From BRH-c25 sp964574195 (GTDB lineage Bacteria > Bacillota > Clostridia > Lutisporales > Lutisporaceae): a DNA stretch of 21,714 nt. The stretch spans positions 1 through 21,714 of the forward strand of contig CAZNMO010000067.1 of NCBI GenBank assembly GCA_964574195.1. The letters are read 5' to 3'. The notes under the pieces were generated by a model that had not been told where the DNA came from, did no database searches, and saw nothing but the letters and a program-made list of their open reading frames with translations. Each line of letters begins with the position of its first letter. The stretch's first letter is position 1. The position numbers were made by a program, and so were the translations under genes. Shown in pieces: positions 6,980 through 14,189 of this stretch.

Positions 6980-8014
6980 ATGAGCAAAACCCAGCTTATC
7001 GATCTTATTTATCCACAATACAATACAGTTTCCATAGTAGGTACCTCCAAGAACGCAGGCAAAACCGTCACGATGAATGAGATAATCAGCCAGGCAGCTG
7101 AACGGGGAATAAGGCTTGGACTTATTTCAACGGGAAGGGACGGGGAGCGCAAGGATGTGCTTACAGAGACAGAAAAGCCTCCGATCTATGTAAGGCGGGG
7201 GACGATACTGACCACTGTGGAAAATGCAATAAAGGGAGAGCATGCAGGGATTGAAATATTCAGGGTGACAGATTTCAATACTCCTATGGGGAGAGTTGTG
7301 CTAGGCAGAGCTACAGAGGACGGATATACTGAAATATCAGGGCCGCACTCCTCGTTTACCATTAAGGAGATGTGTAGGGAGATGCAGGCTTTGGGAGCGG
7401 AGCTTGTGTTGATCGACGGTTCTTTGGACAGAAGGGCTTCGGCCGCACCCTATGTTTCTGACGGTACAGTTTTGGCTACCGGTGCAGCTTTGGCGCGGAG
7501 TATAAACGGTGTGGTTGAGAAGACTCTGCATTTGATCAATACTTATTCAGTACAGATGACAGAGGACGAGAATGTGCGGGATATTGCCTACAGTGCCATA
7601 GATATGGGCAAGACTGCCATCATATCGCAGGACTACAATGTGGTATACCTGGACACACAGACCTCACTTCAATCGGGAGGCATTATTTCGGAATACCTCA
7701 GAGAAGATACGGAGTATATAGTTTTGAGCGGTTCAGCTACGGTCAGCACTCTTAAGGACATATTGCTAAATAAAAAAAGTGATTTGAAGATAATTGTCAA
7801 GGACGCTACCAGGATATTCATACCGGCGGATCAGTTCCATATACTTCAGAGAATGGGTATGAAGCTGCGGGTAGTGGAGAATATAAACATCATCGCTGTA
7901 ACGGTCAACCCGTATTCGCCGGAGGGTTATTATTTTGAACCTTTTGAATTGCTGGATACAATGAGGAATGCGGTGCCCTTTGTGCCGGTTTTCGATGTAA
8001 TACAGGGAGAATAA
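6980..8014 (+). CDS. kamB: KamB, P-loop ATP-binding protein of the lysine fermentation operon
   Basis: A 344-residue cytoplasmic protein with a Walker A loop near the N-terminus (GTSKNAGKT, residues 21-29) and the conserved block HSSFTIKEMCREMQALGAELVLIDGSLDRRASAAP. This is typical of the uncharacterised KamB proteins found between kamA and kamC in clostridial lysine operons. No reaction has been assigned to it, to my knowledge. Constant association with the B12-dependent mutase genes suggests a maintenance, cofactor-loading or reactivation role together with the adjacent MutS-like KamC (inference). The ATG at 6980 follows AAGGAG (6968-6973) by 6 bases. An upstream in-frame start at 6935 would lie inside the palindromic repeat and is less likely. 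kamC starts 13 bases downstream, so the two are probably translationally coupled. Confidence 0.85.
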   Translation: MSKTQLIDLIYPQYNTVSIVGTSKNAGKTVTMNEIISQAAERGIRLGLISTGRDGERKDVLTETEKPPIYVRRGTILTTVENAIKGEHAGIEIFRVTDFNTPMGRVVLGRATEDGYTEISGPHSSFTIKEMCREMQALGAELVLIDGSLDRRASAAPYVSDGTVLATGAALARSINGVVEKTLHLINTYSVQMTEDENVRDIAYSAIDMGKTAIISQDYNVVYLDTQTSLQSGGIISEYLREDTEYIVLSGSATVSTLKDILLNKKSDLKIIVKDATRIFIPADQFHILQRMGMKLRVVENINIIAVTVNPYSPEGYYFEPFELLDTMRNAVPFVPVFDVIQGE

Positions 8015-8027
8015 GGGAGATTTTGCT

Positions 8028-9629
8028 ATGCTTATGGATGAAAAAACAAAGGGAATATTGGAGTTTGAGAGAGTCCTTATGGAACTGCACCCCATGACGC
8101 CCTTCGGACAAAAGCTTAAGAGCGGGCTCAAGGCTTATGAAGTTCATGAAAAGGAGCAACTGAAGGAAGAACTGGACAGAGTAGAGGCAATATTGAAGCT
8201 CATAAATAACCAAAGAGCTGTTTTTGTTGAGCTCAGGACAAATATGCGACAGGTCAAGGATATAAGAAAATCTGTAGAGCGCTGCTGCTCAGGAGGAGTC
8301 CTGAGCGTAGTCGAGCTTTTCGAGCTGAAGAATTTCGTTCATATAGTAAAGGCATTGGCGGAAAGTCAGAAGGCAGTTCAGTGGAATATGCCGGAGAAAT
8401 ACAAGGTCAGGGAGCTCCAATGGGTGGAGGAAATACTTGATCCGGAAGCTACAGGAATAAAGACCTTTTATATTTATGACAGCTATTCGGAAGCATTGTC
8501 AGCAATAAGGAAAGAAAAAGCATCATGCGAGCACAAGCTGGACATCATAAAGAAGGCGGCCGCCAAAAAGGCGGAGGAAGAGCTTGGTTTGCCTGTCAGG
8601 TCTACTGGGGAAATAACCGTGAGCAAAAGCCAGTGTAATATTCTGGACAGGCTGAAGAACAATGCTGCACTGCAGGCTGTGGGAGAGACATATATAAATG
8701 TCACTTACAGGGTCCGGCCGGACAATGATATGCTGGAGCTGATGAAGGCCATAGAGGATATGAAAGCCGAAGAGGCAGTAGAGGAAGCTCTGATATTGGA
8801 GCGGCTTTCCACGGAGATATCCCGGAGAGGCAGCGAGATACTGGAGGCCATGGACATTATTGCAGAGTTTGACCTGCTTGTTGCCAAGGCATATATGGCA
8901 AACGGATATAACGGAGTCAAGCCTGATATATGCGATGATATGAGGCTGAATATAACAAAGGGTAGGCATCCACTGGTGGAGACAGGCCTGAGAAAGAAAG
9001 CCAGGACCTTTACGCCGATCAGTGTGAAGCTGGATAGGGGGGTATCCCTTATAACGGGCGCCAATATGGGTGGCAAGACGGTATCGCTAAAGATGGTGGG
9101 TTTGCTGGCGGCAATGGCTCAATATGGCTTCTTGGTTCCTGCGGAGCAAATGGAAATTTGCATGAATGCTTATATTTATATATCGGCAGGGGATGAGCAG
9201 TCCATAGACATGGGTCTCAGCACCTTCGGTGCGGAGATACGCTCTGTGAAGGAAGCCCTTGCCAGGTCGGAAGAAAAAGGACTTATACTCATAGATGAAC
9301 TGGCCAGGGGGACTAATCCTCATGAGGGCTATGCGATATCAAAGGCGATAATAGATTATCTCGAGGACAAACCGAGTATAACTATAATCACGACACATTT
9401 TGACGGGCTTGTAAAGCAAGGCATCAGACATTTGCAGGTCAAGGGGCTTAGAGATATAGATTTTAGCAATATAAAGGATTCTGATGAAATATCAAAATAT
9501 ATGGATTATACCCTTATCGAGGTAGAACAGGAAGCAATGGTGCCTCAGGACGCAATAAACATATCACGGCTTATGGGTATACCTGAAGCAATACTGCAAA
9601 GGGCAGAAGAAATCATGGAAAACAAATGA
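8028..9629 (+). CDS. kamC: KamC, MutS-like ATPase of the lysine fermentation operon
   Basis: A 533-residue MutS-family protein. It keeps the helical core/clamp (MutS III, around residues 50-290) and the ABC-type ATPase (MutS V). The ATPase has Walker A GANMGGKT (near 344-352), an ABC signature-like region (STFGAEIRSVKEAL), Walker B LILIDELARGTNP and the following switch His in TIITTHF. The N-terminal mismatch-recognition domain of true MutS is absent, as in MutS2-like and KamC proteins, so it should not act in ordinary mismatch repair. Located between kamB and the 5,6-aminomutase genes, it probably supports mutase activity rather than DNA repair. That is an inference from conserved neighbourhood. 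ATGs at 8028 and 8034 are both possible; a GGGAG sits just before the first. Spacing to kamD is 30 bases. Confidence 0.88.
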   Translation: MLMDEKTKGILEFERVLMELHPMTPFGQKLKSGLKAYEVHEKEQLKEELDRVEAILKLINNQRAVFVELRTNMRQVKDIRKSVERCCSGGVLSVVELFELKNFVHIVKALAESQKAVQWNMPEKYKVRELQWVEEILDPEATGIKTFYIYDSYSEALSAIRKEKASCEHKLDIIKKAAAKKAEEELGLPVRSTGEITVSKSQCNILDRLKNNAALQAVGETYINVTYRVRPDNDMLELMKAIEDMKAEEAVEEALILERLSTEISRRGSEILEAMDIIAEFDLLVAKAYMANGYNGVKPDICDDMRLNITKGRHPLVETGLRKKARTFTPISVKLDRGVSLITGANMGGKTVSLKMVGLLAAMAQYGFLVPAEQMEICMNAYIYISAGDEQSIDMGLSTFGAEIRSVKEALARSEEKGLILIDELARGTNPHEGYAISKAIIDYLEDKPSITIITTHFDGLVKQGIRHLQVKGLRDIDFSNIKDSDEISKYMDYTLIEVEQEAMVPQDAINISRLMGIPEAILQRAEEIMENK

Positions 9630-9659
9630 TTAGGATATAGTCTAAATGGAGGTGTTTAA

Positions 9660-11207
9660 ATGAGTAAACTGAATCTTGACAGAAAGCTGATCAACAGTGC
9701 AAGAGAATCGGCAAGAAAGATAGCGGAGGATATGCAGAAATTTATTGATCTCCATACCACAGTCACTGTGGAAAGATCAATAGCAAGGCTGCTGGGGGTA
9801 GATGGTGTGGATGAAGTAGGAACACCGCTTCCAAATGTTGTAGTAGATAATATTAAGCAGCATGGCGGGCTTGGAGTTGGTGTGGCCTATTTCCTGGCAA
9901 ACGCAGTCTTGAATACAGGCTTGTCAACACAGGAAATAGCTGAAAAGGCAGCAGCCGGAGAGCTGGAGCTGACCAAGCTTGCAGCGAAGCCGGAAGCCGA
10001 AATCAGGAACAAGGCTTATGAACTGGCTTCGATGACCGTTGACAGAATAAGAAATAACAGGGCAAAAAGGGATGAATACCTTAACACCATAGGTGAGGGC
10101 AAGAAGCCTTATTTATATGTAATCGTTGCAACAGGAAACATATATGAAGACGTGGTTCAGGCTCAGGCTGCTGCAAAACAAGGCGCAGACGTTATAGCGG
10201 TAATAAGGACCACAGGACAGAGTCTCCTGGATTATGTGCCCTATGGCGCAACCACAGAAGGCTTTGGCGGGACCTATGCAACTCAGGAGAACTTCAGGAT
10301 AATGAGGAAGGCTCTTGACGAAGTAGGTCAGGAGGTAGGAAGGTATATCAGGCTCTGCAATTACTGTTCAGGACTTTGCATGCCTGAGATCGCAGCAATG
10401 GGTGCTATTGAGAGACTTGACGTAATGCTTAATGATGCACTCTATGGAATCCTTTTCAGAGACATAAACATGCAGAGAACACTGGTAGACCAGAATTTCT
10501 CAAGAATAATCAACGGCTTTGCCGGTGTTATAATAAATACCGGAGAGGACAACTACCTTACAACTGCCGATGCTGTCGAAGAGGCACATACAGTGCTGGC
10601 TTCACAATTTATTAATGAGCAGTTTGCGCTCAAGGCCGGTCTCCCTGAAGAACAGATGGGCCTTGGTCATGCCTTTGAAATGGAGCCGGGCATCGAGAAC
10701 GGCTTCCTGTTGGAGCTAGCTCAGGCACAGATGGCAAGAGAGATATTCCCCAAGGCACCGTTGAAATACATGCCTCCTACCAAGTACATGACAGGCAATA
10801 TTTTCAAGGGTCATCTGCAGGATGCGCTTTTCAACATCATATCCATATGGACCAACCAGGGCATACAGCTTCTTGGAATGATGACGGAAGCACTGCACAC
10901 ACCGTTTATGGCAGACAGGGCCTTGTCCATTGAAAATGCAAGGTATATTTTCAATAATATGAGAAACCTTGGAGATGAAATAGAGTTCAAGCAGGGAGGA
11001 CTCATTCAATCAAGGGCGGCAGAAGTATTGGAAAAGGCTTCAACGCTTCTGAAGGACATTGAAGAGGAAGGACTTTTTGCGACTCTGGAACAAGGAAAGT
11101 TCGCAGGAGTAAAGAGAAGCAGGACCGGCGGAAAAGGACTGGACGGCGTTACAGAAAAGGATGCCAGATACTTGAATCCATTTATAGAGTTGATGTTGAA
11201 TAGATAG
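9660..11207 (+). CDS. kamD: Lysine 5,6-aminomutase, alpha subunit
   Basis: The large (515-residue) TIM-barrel subunit of adenosylcobalamin- and PLP-dependent lysine 5,6-aminomutase. The enzyme moves the terminal amino group of beta-lysine or D-lysine inward, giving 3,5-diaminohexanoate or 2,5-diaminohexanoate. Family-typical stretches include IDLHTTVTVERSIARLLGVDGVDEVGTPLPNVVVD near the N-terminus, YGATTEGFGGTYATQENFRIMR, and the C-terminal RSRTGGKGLDGVTEKDARYLNPF. Length is as expected for the alpha subunit. The ATG follows GGAGGTG (9648-9654). The stop codon overlaps the ribosome binding site of kamE, so the two subunits are likely made in a coupled, balanced way. PLP and the B12-binding His are provided by the beta subunit. 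Confidence 0.96.
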   Translation: MSKLNLDRKLINSARESARKIAEDMQKFIDLHTTVTVERSIARLLGVDGVDEVGTPLPNVVVDNIKQHGGLGVGVAYFLANAVLNTGLSTQEIAEKAAAGELELTKLAAKPEAEIRNKAYELASMTVDRIRNNRAKRDEYLNTIGEGKKPYLYVIVATGNIYEDVVQAQAAAKQGADVIAVIRTTGQSLLDYVPYGATTEGFGGTYATQENFRIMRKALDEVGQEVGRYIRLCNYCSGLCMPEIAAMGAIERLDVMLNDALYGILFRDINMQRTLVDQNFSRIINGFAGVIINTGEDNYLTTADAVEEAHTVLASQFINEQFALKAGLPEEQMGLGHAFEMEPGIENGFLLELAQAQMAREIFPKAPLKYMPPTKYMTGNIFKGHLQDALFNIISIWTNQGIQLLGMMTEALHTPFMADRALSIENARYIFNNMRNLGDEIEFKQGGLIQSRAAEVLEKASTLLKDIEEEGLFATLEQGKFAGVKRSRTGGKGLDGVTEKDARYLNPFIELMLNR

Positions 11208-11218
11208 GAGGTGTTTGC

Positions 11219-12004
11219 ATGAGTTCAGGTTTGTATTCGATGAACAAGAGAGAATTTGATATAACCTTTGATCCCAAAAGGGTAAAGCCCTATGGGGATA
11301 CTATGAATGACGGAAAAGTGCAGCTGAGCTTCACACTTCCGATCAAAGCGGATGAGCTTGCTGCCGAGGCTGCAAAGCTTTATGCCATGAAGATGGGTCT
11401 TGAAGAGCCAAGTGTAGTGCATATGGCCGATCTGGGAGTTGGATATTCCTTCTTTGTGGTATATGGAAGCTGCCACCACACCATAGATGTGACGGATATA
11501 AAGGTTACCAAGGTGGAGAGCTCTGTAATGAGCATGACCGAAGTAGATGAATATATCAGGAAGAACATAGGCAGGAAGCTGGTCGTTATTGGGGCAAGCA
11601 CAGGTACCGACGCCCATACGGTAGGAATAGACGCAATAATGAACATGAAGGGCTATGCGGGACACTACGGACTTGAAAGATATGACATGATAGAAGCCTA
11701 CAACCTTGGAAGCCAGGTACTCAACGAAGAGTTTATAAAGAAGGCTGTCGAGCTCAATGCCGATGCACTTCTGGTTTCCCAGACGGTAACTCAGAAAAAT
11801 GTTCATGTACAGAACATGACCAACCTTATAGAGCTGCTGGAGGCCGAAGGGCTCCGTGACAGGTTCATAGTCACCTGCGGAGGCCCGAGGATATCCCACG
11901 AGCTTGCCAAGGAGCTGGGTTACGATGCAGGCTTCGGAGCAGGTAGCTACGCAGAGGATGTAGCATCCTTCATAGTGCAGGAAATGGTAAGCAGGAAAGG
12001 CTAG
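11219..12004 (+). CDS. kamE: Lysine 5,6-aminomutase, beta subunit (B12-binding)
   Basis: The small (261-residue) subunit that carries both cofactors. The B12 signature DxHxxG is present as DAHTVG (D131, H133, G136), with H133 expected to ligate cobalt in the base-off form. K144 in NMKGYAGHYG is the PLP-binding lysine. Numbering coincides with the characterised Clostridium sticklandii protein (H133 and K144 of the beta subunit) as I recall it, so activity is likely. An N-terminal dimerisation region precedes the Rossmann-like B12 domain, which ends with VTCGGPRISHELAKELGYDAGFGAGS. The ATG is 11 bases after the kamD stop, with AGGAGGTG (11206-11213) overlapping it. It is the last gene of the operon, followed by a half-repeat and a 12-bp terminator. 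Confidence 0.96.
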   Translation: MSSGLYSMNKREFDITFDPKRVKPYGDTMNDGKVQLSFTLPIKADELAAEAAKLYAMKMGLEEPSVVHMADLGVGYSFFVVYGSCHHTIDVTDIKVTKVESSVMSMTEVDEYIRKNIGRKLVVIGASTGTDAHTVGIDAIMNMKGYAGHYGLERYDMIEAYNLGSQVLNEEFIKKAVELNADALLVSQTVTQKNVHVQNMTNLIELLEAEGLRDRFIVTCGGPRISHELAKELGYDAGFGAGSYAEDVASFIVQEMVSRKG

Positions 12005-12018
12005 TGTAAAGCTGCGTG

Positions 12019-12045
12019 TTTCATTCTGTGCGCAGCGAAGGATCT
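12019..12045 (+). repeat. Single arm of the TGTCATYCTGA dispersed repeat
   Basis: TTTCATTCTGTGCGC followed by AGCGAAGGATCT matches the family form TGTCATTCTGAGCGAAG...GAAGGATCT at 24 of 27 positions. Only one arm is present, unlike the complete palindrome at 4114-4168. The two lie on either side of the kdd-kam operon. Confidence 0.6.
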
Positions 12046-12082
12046 TTACAATAAGACACAATGAAATAATTAATTGGTTATT

Positions 12083-12115
12083 AAGCTACCGGTCTATTTG
12101 GACCGGTAGCTTTTG
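12083..12115 (+). terminator. Rho-independent terminator of the kdd-kam operon
   Basis: A perfect 12-bp stem pairs AAGCTACCGGTC (12083-12094) with GACCGGTAGCTT (12101-12112) around a 6-base loop, and is followed by TT(TT)GC. It lies 79 bases after the kamE stop. Confidence 0.92.
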
Positions 12116-12154
12116 CATTTCGTATCGAAAAAAGGGCGACTCATCCGATTATAA

Positions 12155-12183
12155 TTGACAATATATTACAAAATTAGTATAAT
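12155..12183 (+). promoter_or_regulatory. Consensus sigma-A promoter for the ssb gene
   Basis: TTGACA (12155-12160) and TATAAT (12178-12183) are both perfect matches, separated by exactly 17 bases. Transcription would start near 12190, upstream of the left inverted-repeat arm, so that arm is part of the leader RNA. This is the strongest vegetative promoter in the window. Confidence 0.88.
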
Positions 12184-12219
12184 TCTGGGTATAATTACTA
12201 GGTGAATTATATGCTGAAA

Positions 12220-12246
12220 ATGACCCAATAGCTTTGGTGCCTGGCA
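12220..12246 (+). repeat. Left arm of the inverted repeat flanking ssb
   Basis: The arm reads ATGACCCAATAGCTT, then TG, then GTGCCTGGCA. Its inverted partner at 12610-12636 matches at 25 of 27 positions; the only differences are the two bases after ...AGCTT. The GTGCC-T-GGCA core is itself nearly palindromic. The arm ends just before the ssb ribosome binding site (AGGGGTGG). Confidence 0.9.
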
Positions 12247-12265
12247 GCACAGGGGTGGTAAGAAA

Positions 12266-12589
12266 ATGCTGAATAAATCCATACTGATGGGCAGGCTTAC
12301 GGCGGATGCTGATACTAAGGTCTTCGACGAAAAGAAAAGAGTATCCAACTTTACACTTGCAATCGACAGGGATTACCTGGACAGTGAAAACAACAGACCT
12401 GCAGATTTCGTACAAATAGTTGCCTGGAATCTCCCGGAAAAGTTCATAAGCAAGTACCTGAAGCAGGGAGAGCTTGTGTCCGTGGAAGGCAGGCTGCAGA
12501 GCAGGAAGTACGAGAAGGAAGAGGTACACTATGTAACAGAGTTATTCGCTGACAATATTTATCCGACCAGCTTCAAAAAGGCTGAGTAG
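12266..12589 (+). CDS. ssb: Short single-stranded DNA-binding protein
   Basis: A 107-residue protein consisting of one OB fold of the bacterial SSB type. It starts MLNKSILMGRLTADAD and contains VSNFTLAIDRDY, ADFVQIVAWN and GELVSVEGRLQSRKYE, the standard family landmarks. It lacks the acidic tail (DDDIPF-like) that recruits replication partners, ending instead in a basic SFKKAE. It is therefore probably an accessory SSB, comparable in length to SsbB or plasmid/phage types, rather than the housekeeping copy. The ATG follows AGGGGTGG (about 12251-12258). It stands alone, with its own perfect sigma-A promoter, and is enclosed by a 27-bp inverted repeat ending 19 bases before the start and beginning 20 bases after the stop. 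That suggests a self-contained cassette. It could equally be a repeat-bracketed resident gene. Confidence 0.9.
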   Translation: MLNKSILMGRLTADADTKVFDEKKRVSNFTLAIDRDYLDSENNRPADFVQIVAWNLPEKFISKYLKQGELVSVEGRLQSRKYEKEEVHYVTELFADNIYPTSFKKAE

Positions 12590-12609
12590 GATGTAGTAAT
12601 GAAAATACG

Positions 12610-12636
12610 TGCCAGGCACTTAAGCTATTGGGTCAT
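12610..12636 (-). repeat. Right arm of the inverted repeat flanking ssb
   Basis: TGCCAGGCAC, then TT, then AAGCTATTGGGTCAT is the inverted counterpart of 12220-12246. It contains a perfect GTGCC-A-GGCAC palindrome (12609-12619). A related fragment, TGCCAGGCATCTAAG, occurs in direct orientation at 12887-12901 and may be a degenerate third copy. Confidence 0.9.
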
Positions 12637-12687
12637 TAGACGGGAATGCTGATTGCATGTAAAATGGAGCGGTTCATATGATAATAG

Positions 12688-12716
12688 TTGACATAAAATC
12701 ACATAATCTGTAAAGT
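12688..12716 (+). promoter_or_regulatory. Likely sigma-A promoter for the SLH/surface protein operon
   Basis: TTGACA (12688-12693) is followed after 17 bases by TAAAGT (12711-12716), a reasonable -10. The predicted start near 12723 would give a leader of about 315 bases. That leader contains two copies of the two-hairpin element before the SLH gene. Confidence 0.45.
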
Positions 12717-12728
12717 GGTTTTTATATG

Positions 12729-12775
12729 GCTTCCCCTTGAGGGGAAGCTGTTGCCGAAGGCGACTGATGAGGTGG
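12729..12775 (+). repeat. Two-hairpin dispersed element, copy B
   Basis: Hairpin 1 is GCTTCCCC/TTGA/GGGGAAGC (12729-12748, perfect 8 bp). Hairpin 2 is GTTGCC/GAA/GGCGAC (12750-12764, including one G-U pair). The tail is TGATGAGGTGG (12765-12775). No start codon is suitably placed after the tail in this copy. Confidence 0.8.
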
Positions 12776-12950
12776 AATCAGGGATAAAAAGATACGAACT
12801 GAAATAAAAATAGGTGCTAGTCACCAAAAAAGGCGGTGAGTAGGATGATCAGATTATTAGGGATAAAGCTGACAGCAAAGCCAAGTTGCCAGGCATCTAA
12901 GACATTTGTACAAAAGACAGATGTTGTGATAATAGAAAAAAGCAAGTGAG
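12776..12950 (+). other. Leader/intergenic stretch with no convincing gene
   Basis: Between copies B and C lies A-rich DNA with a small GGTG/CACC hairpin (near 12812-12824). A 34-codon open frame (12845-12949) starts MIRLLGIKL and ends EKSK, with only a weak GTGAGTAGG before its ATG. The repeat-like word TGCCAGGCATCTAAG falls inside that frame. I do not regard the open frame as a real gene on this evidence; a remnant or leader peptide is possible. Confidence 0.3.
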
Positions 12951-13011
12951 GCTTCCCCTTGAGGGGAAGCTGTCACAGAAGGTGACTGATGAGGTGGCTA
13001 TAATGAGGTGG
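12951..13011 (+). repeat. Two-hairpin dispersed element, copy C
   Basis: Hairpin 1 is GCTTCCCC/TTGA/GGGGAAGC (12951-12970). Hairpin 2 is GTCAC/AGAAG/GTGAC (12972-12986). The tail TGATGAGGTGG (12987-12997) is followed by a second ATGAGGTGG at 13003-13011, the same tail duplication seen in copy A. It sits 28 bases before the SLH gene start, which has its own AGGAGGAG. Confidence 0.8.
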
Positions 13012-13038
13012 AAAGTTATAAAATGAGGAGGAGTATAT

Positions 13039-14175
13039 ATGAAAAGGATCATATCGTTAATTGCAGCAGGTATCCTTGTATTTTCCACATTGACAAGCAA
13101 TGCTTATGCCGATGTAAAAGAAGTAGGCAAATACAAGGATATCAAGAACACCGACTGGTATGCTGAAGCAGTAGATAGGCTTTCAGCAATGAATATAGTA
13201 AACGGAATGGCAGATGGCAGCTTCAAGCCACAGGGGGAAGTCACAAGGGCACAGTTTGTAAAAATGGTTGTACAAGCCATGGAGTACAAGAAAATAGACA
13301 GCCTGAGCTTTGACGATCTGAAGCCATTTCAGTCAAGCAAACCGCACTGGGCTTCGGTGTATGTGGAAACTGCTTTGAGAAACGGAGTTATAGTGAAGGA
13401 GGAAATAGGAGATAACTTCTATCCTGATGTGCCATTGACAAGAAAGGATATGGCAATGATGATGTTCAGGGCATTGAAGCTGGAGCAGTCGGCAGGGGAG
13501 AATCCGTTTATAGACCTGTCGGAGGCCAATGGATGTTTTATAAGGCTGTATGAGGAGTACCTTATTGGAGGCACCCTTCAAGGCGGCAAAAGGCTGTACA
13601 AGCCTGAAGGGCTAACGACAAGGGCGGAAGCTGCCGCTATTATCTCCAGAATGGTGGAGTATAAAGCTGATCCGGTGGCATACAAAGCAAAGATGAAGGC
13701 TGAGGATGACTACAAGGCTCTTGTTGCCAGTATAAAAGCCGGCAACTACACCGAAGAGGACCTTATTGTTAAAAGTAAGATTGAACTGGAAAAACAGAAG
13801 GCAGATAAGGCATATATACCTGAGCCCATATTGAAAGTTGTAGATAATCCGGATAAAGCAAGTCATGCGTGGATATCCTTGCTCAATTATAGAGACTATA
13901 TGAGTGACTTCTCATTCAAAATGCATTGTAATAATTATCCGGAAATTAATACAGATAGGTATAATTCGTTAATGGGGCTACAGACACATACAAGAGACAA
14001 TTGGCAACCCATCGACGGGAGGTTTGTTATCCCAGAATGGAATGGTAGATTTGTTGGTAAGTCCTGTGAATATTATCAATATAATTTTAAGACAGGAACC
14101 GTTTTCATTTTTACAGTTACTTATAAACGAGGCAATATACTAAAGTCGTTTGATTACTCAGTTGCAATAAAGTAA
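13039..14175 (+). CDS. Secreted S-layer homology (SLH) domain protein
   Basis: A 378-residue exported protein. A signal peptide (MKRIISLIAAGILVFSTLTSNAYA) is followed by three SLH repeats. These start at about residue 30 (YKDIKNTDWYAEAVDRLSAMNIVNGMADGSFKP...), 92 (FDDL...HWASVYVETALRNGVI...) and 155 (FIDLSEANGCFIRLYEEYLIGGTL...). SLH domains bind pyruvylated secondary cell-wall polymers, so the protein is probably attached to the cell wall. A charged linker (ADPVAYKAKMKAEDDYKALV...) leads to a C-terminal domain of about 110 residues that I do not recognise. The ATG follows AGGAGGAG. The giant PKD protein begins 14 bases downstream, so the two are almost certainly co-transcribed. The SLH protein may anchor the giant one, which has no anchor of its own (inference). 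Confidence 0.9.
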   Translation: MKRIISLIAAGILVFSTLTSNAYADVKEVGKYKDIKNTDWYAEAVDRLSAMNIVNGMADGSFKPQGEVTRAQFVKMVVQAMEYKKIDSLSFDDLKPFQSSKPHWASVYVETALRNGVIVKEEIGDNFYPDVPLTRKDMAMMMFRALKLEQSAGENPFIDLSEANGCFIRLYEEYLIGGTLQGGKRLYKPEGLTTRAEAAAIISRMVEYKADPVAYKAKMKAEDDYKALVASIKAGNYTEEDLIVKSKIELEKQKADKAYIPEPILKVVDNPDKASHAWISLLNYRDYMSDFSFKMHCNNYPEINTDRYNSLMGLQTHTRDNWQPIDGRFVIPEWNGRFVGKSCEYYQYNFKTGTVFIFTVTYKRGNILKSFDYSVAIK

Positions 14176-14189
14176 ATGAGGTGCGATAC

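Noticed and set aside
8290..8330. CTCAGG...CCTGAG inverted repeat and CCTGAGCGTAGTCGA word inside kamC, resembling a dispersed intergenic repeat
   Set aside because: The encoded residues GVLSVVELFEL fit the MutS helical core without an insertion, so this is ordinary coding sequence that happens to match the repeat word.
11225..12061. Long open frame on the minus strand opposite kamE
   Set aside because: It lies fully antisense to a clear B12-mutase gene with intact catalytic residues, has no recognisable domain, and starts beyond the operon without a promoter or ribosome binding site.
12862..12905. GCAAAGCC followed by a CTAAG-like stretch, resembling part of a c-di-GMP-I (GEMM) riboswitch
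   Set aside because: The preceding GCAAAC-type strand, the GAAA tetraloop hairpin and the closing GGTAGC...GTTACCG end are missing, so only a short word match remains.
12845..12949. 34-codon open frame between the two hairpin elements
   Set aside because: The ribosome binding site is weak, no similarity was recognised, and a repeat-like word lies within the frame. A functional peptide cannot be supported.
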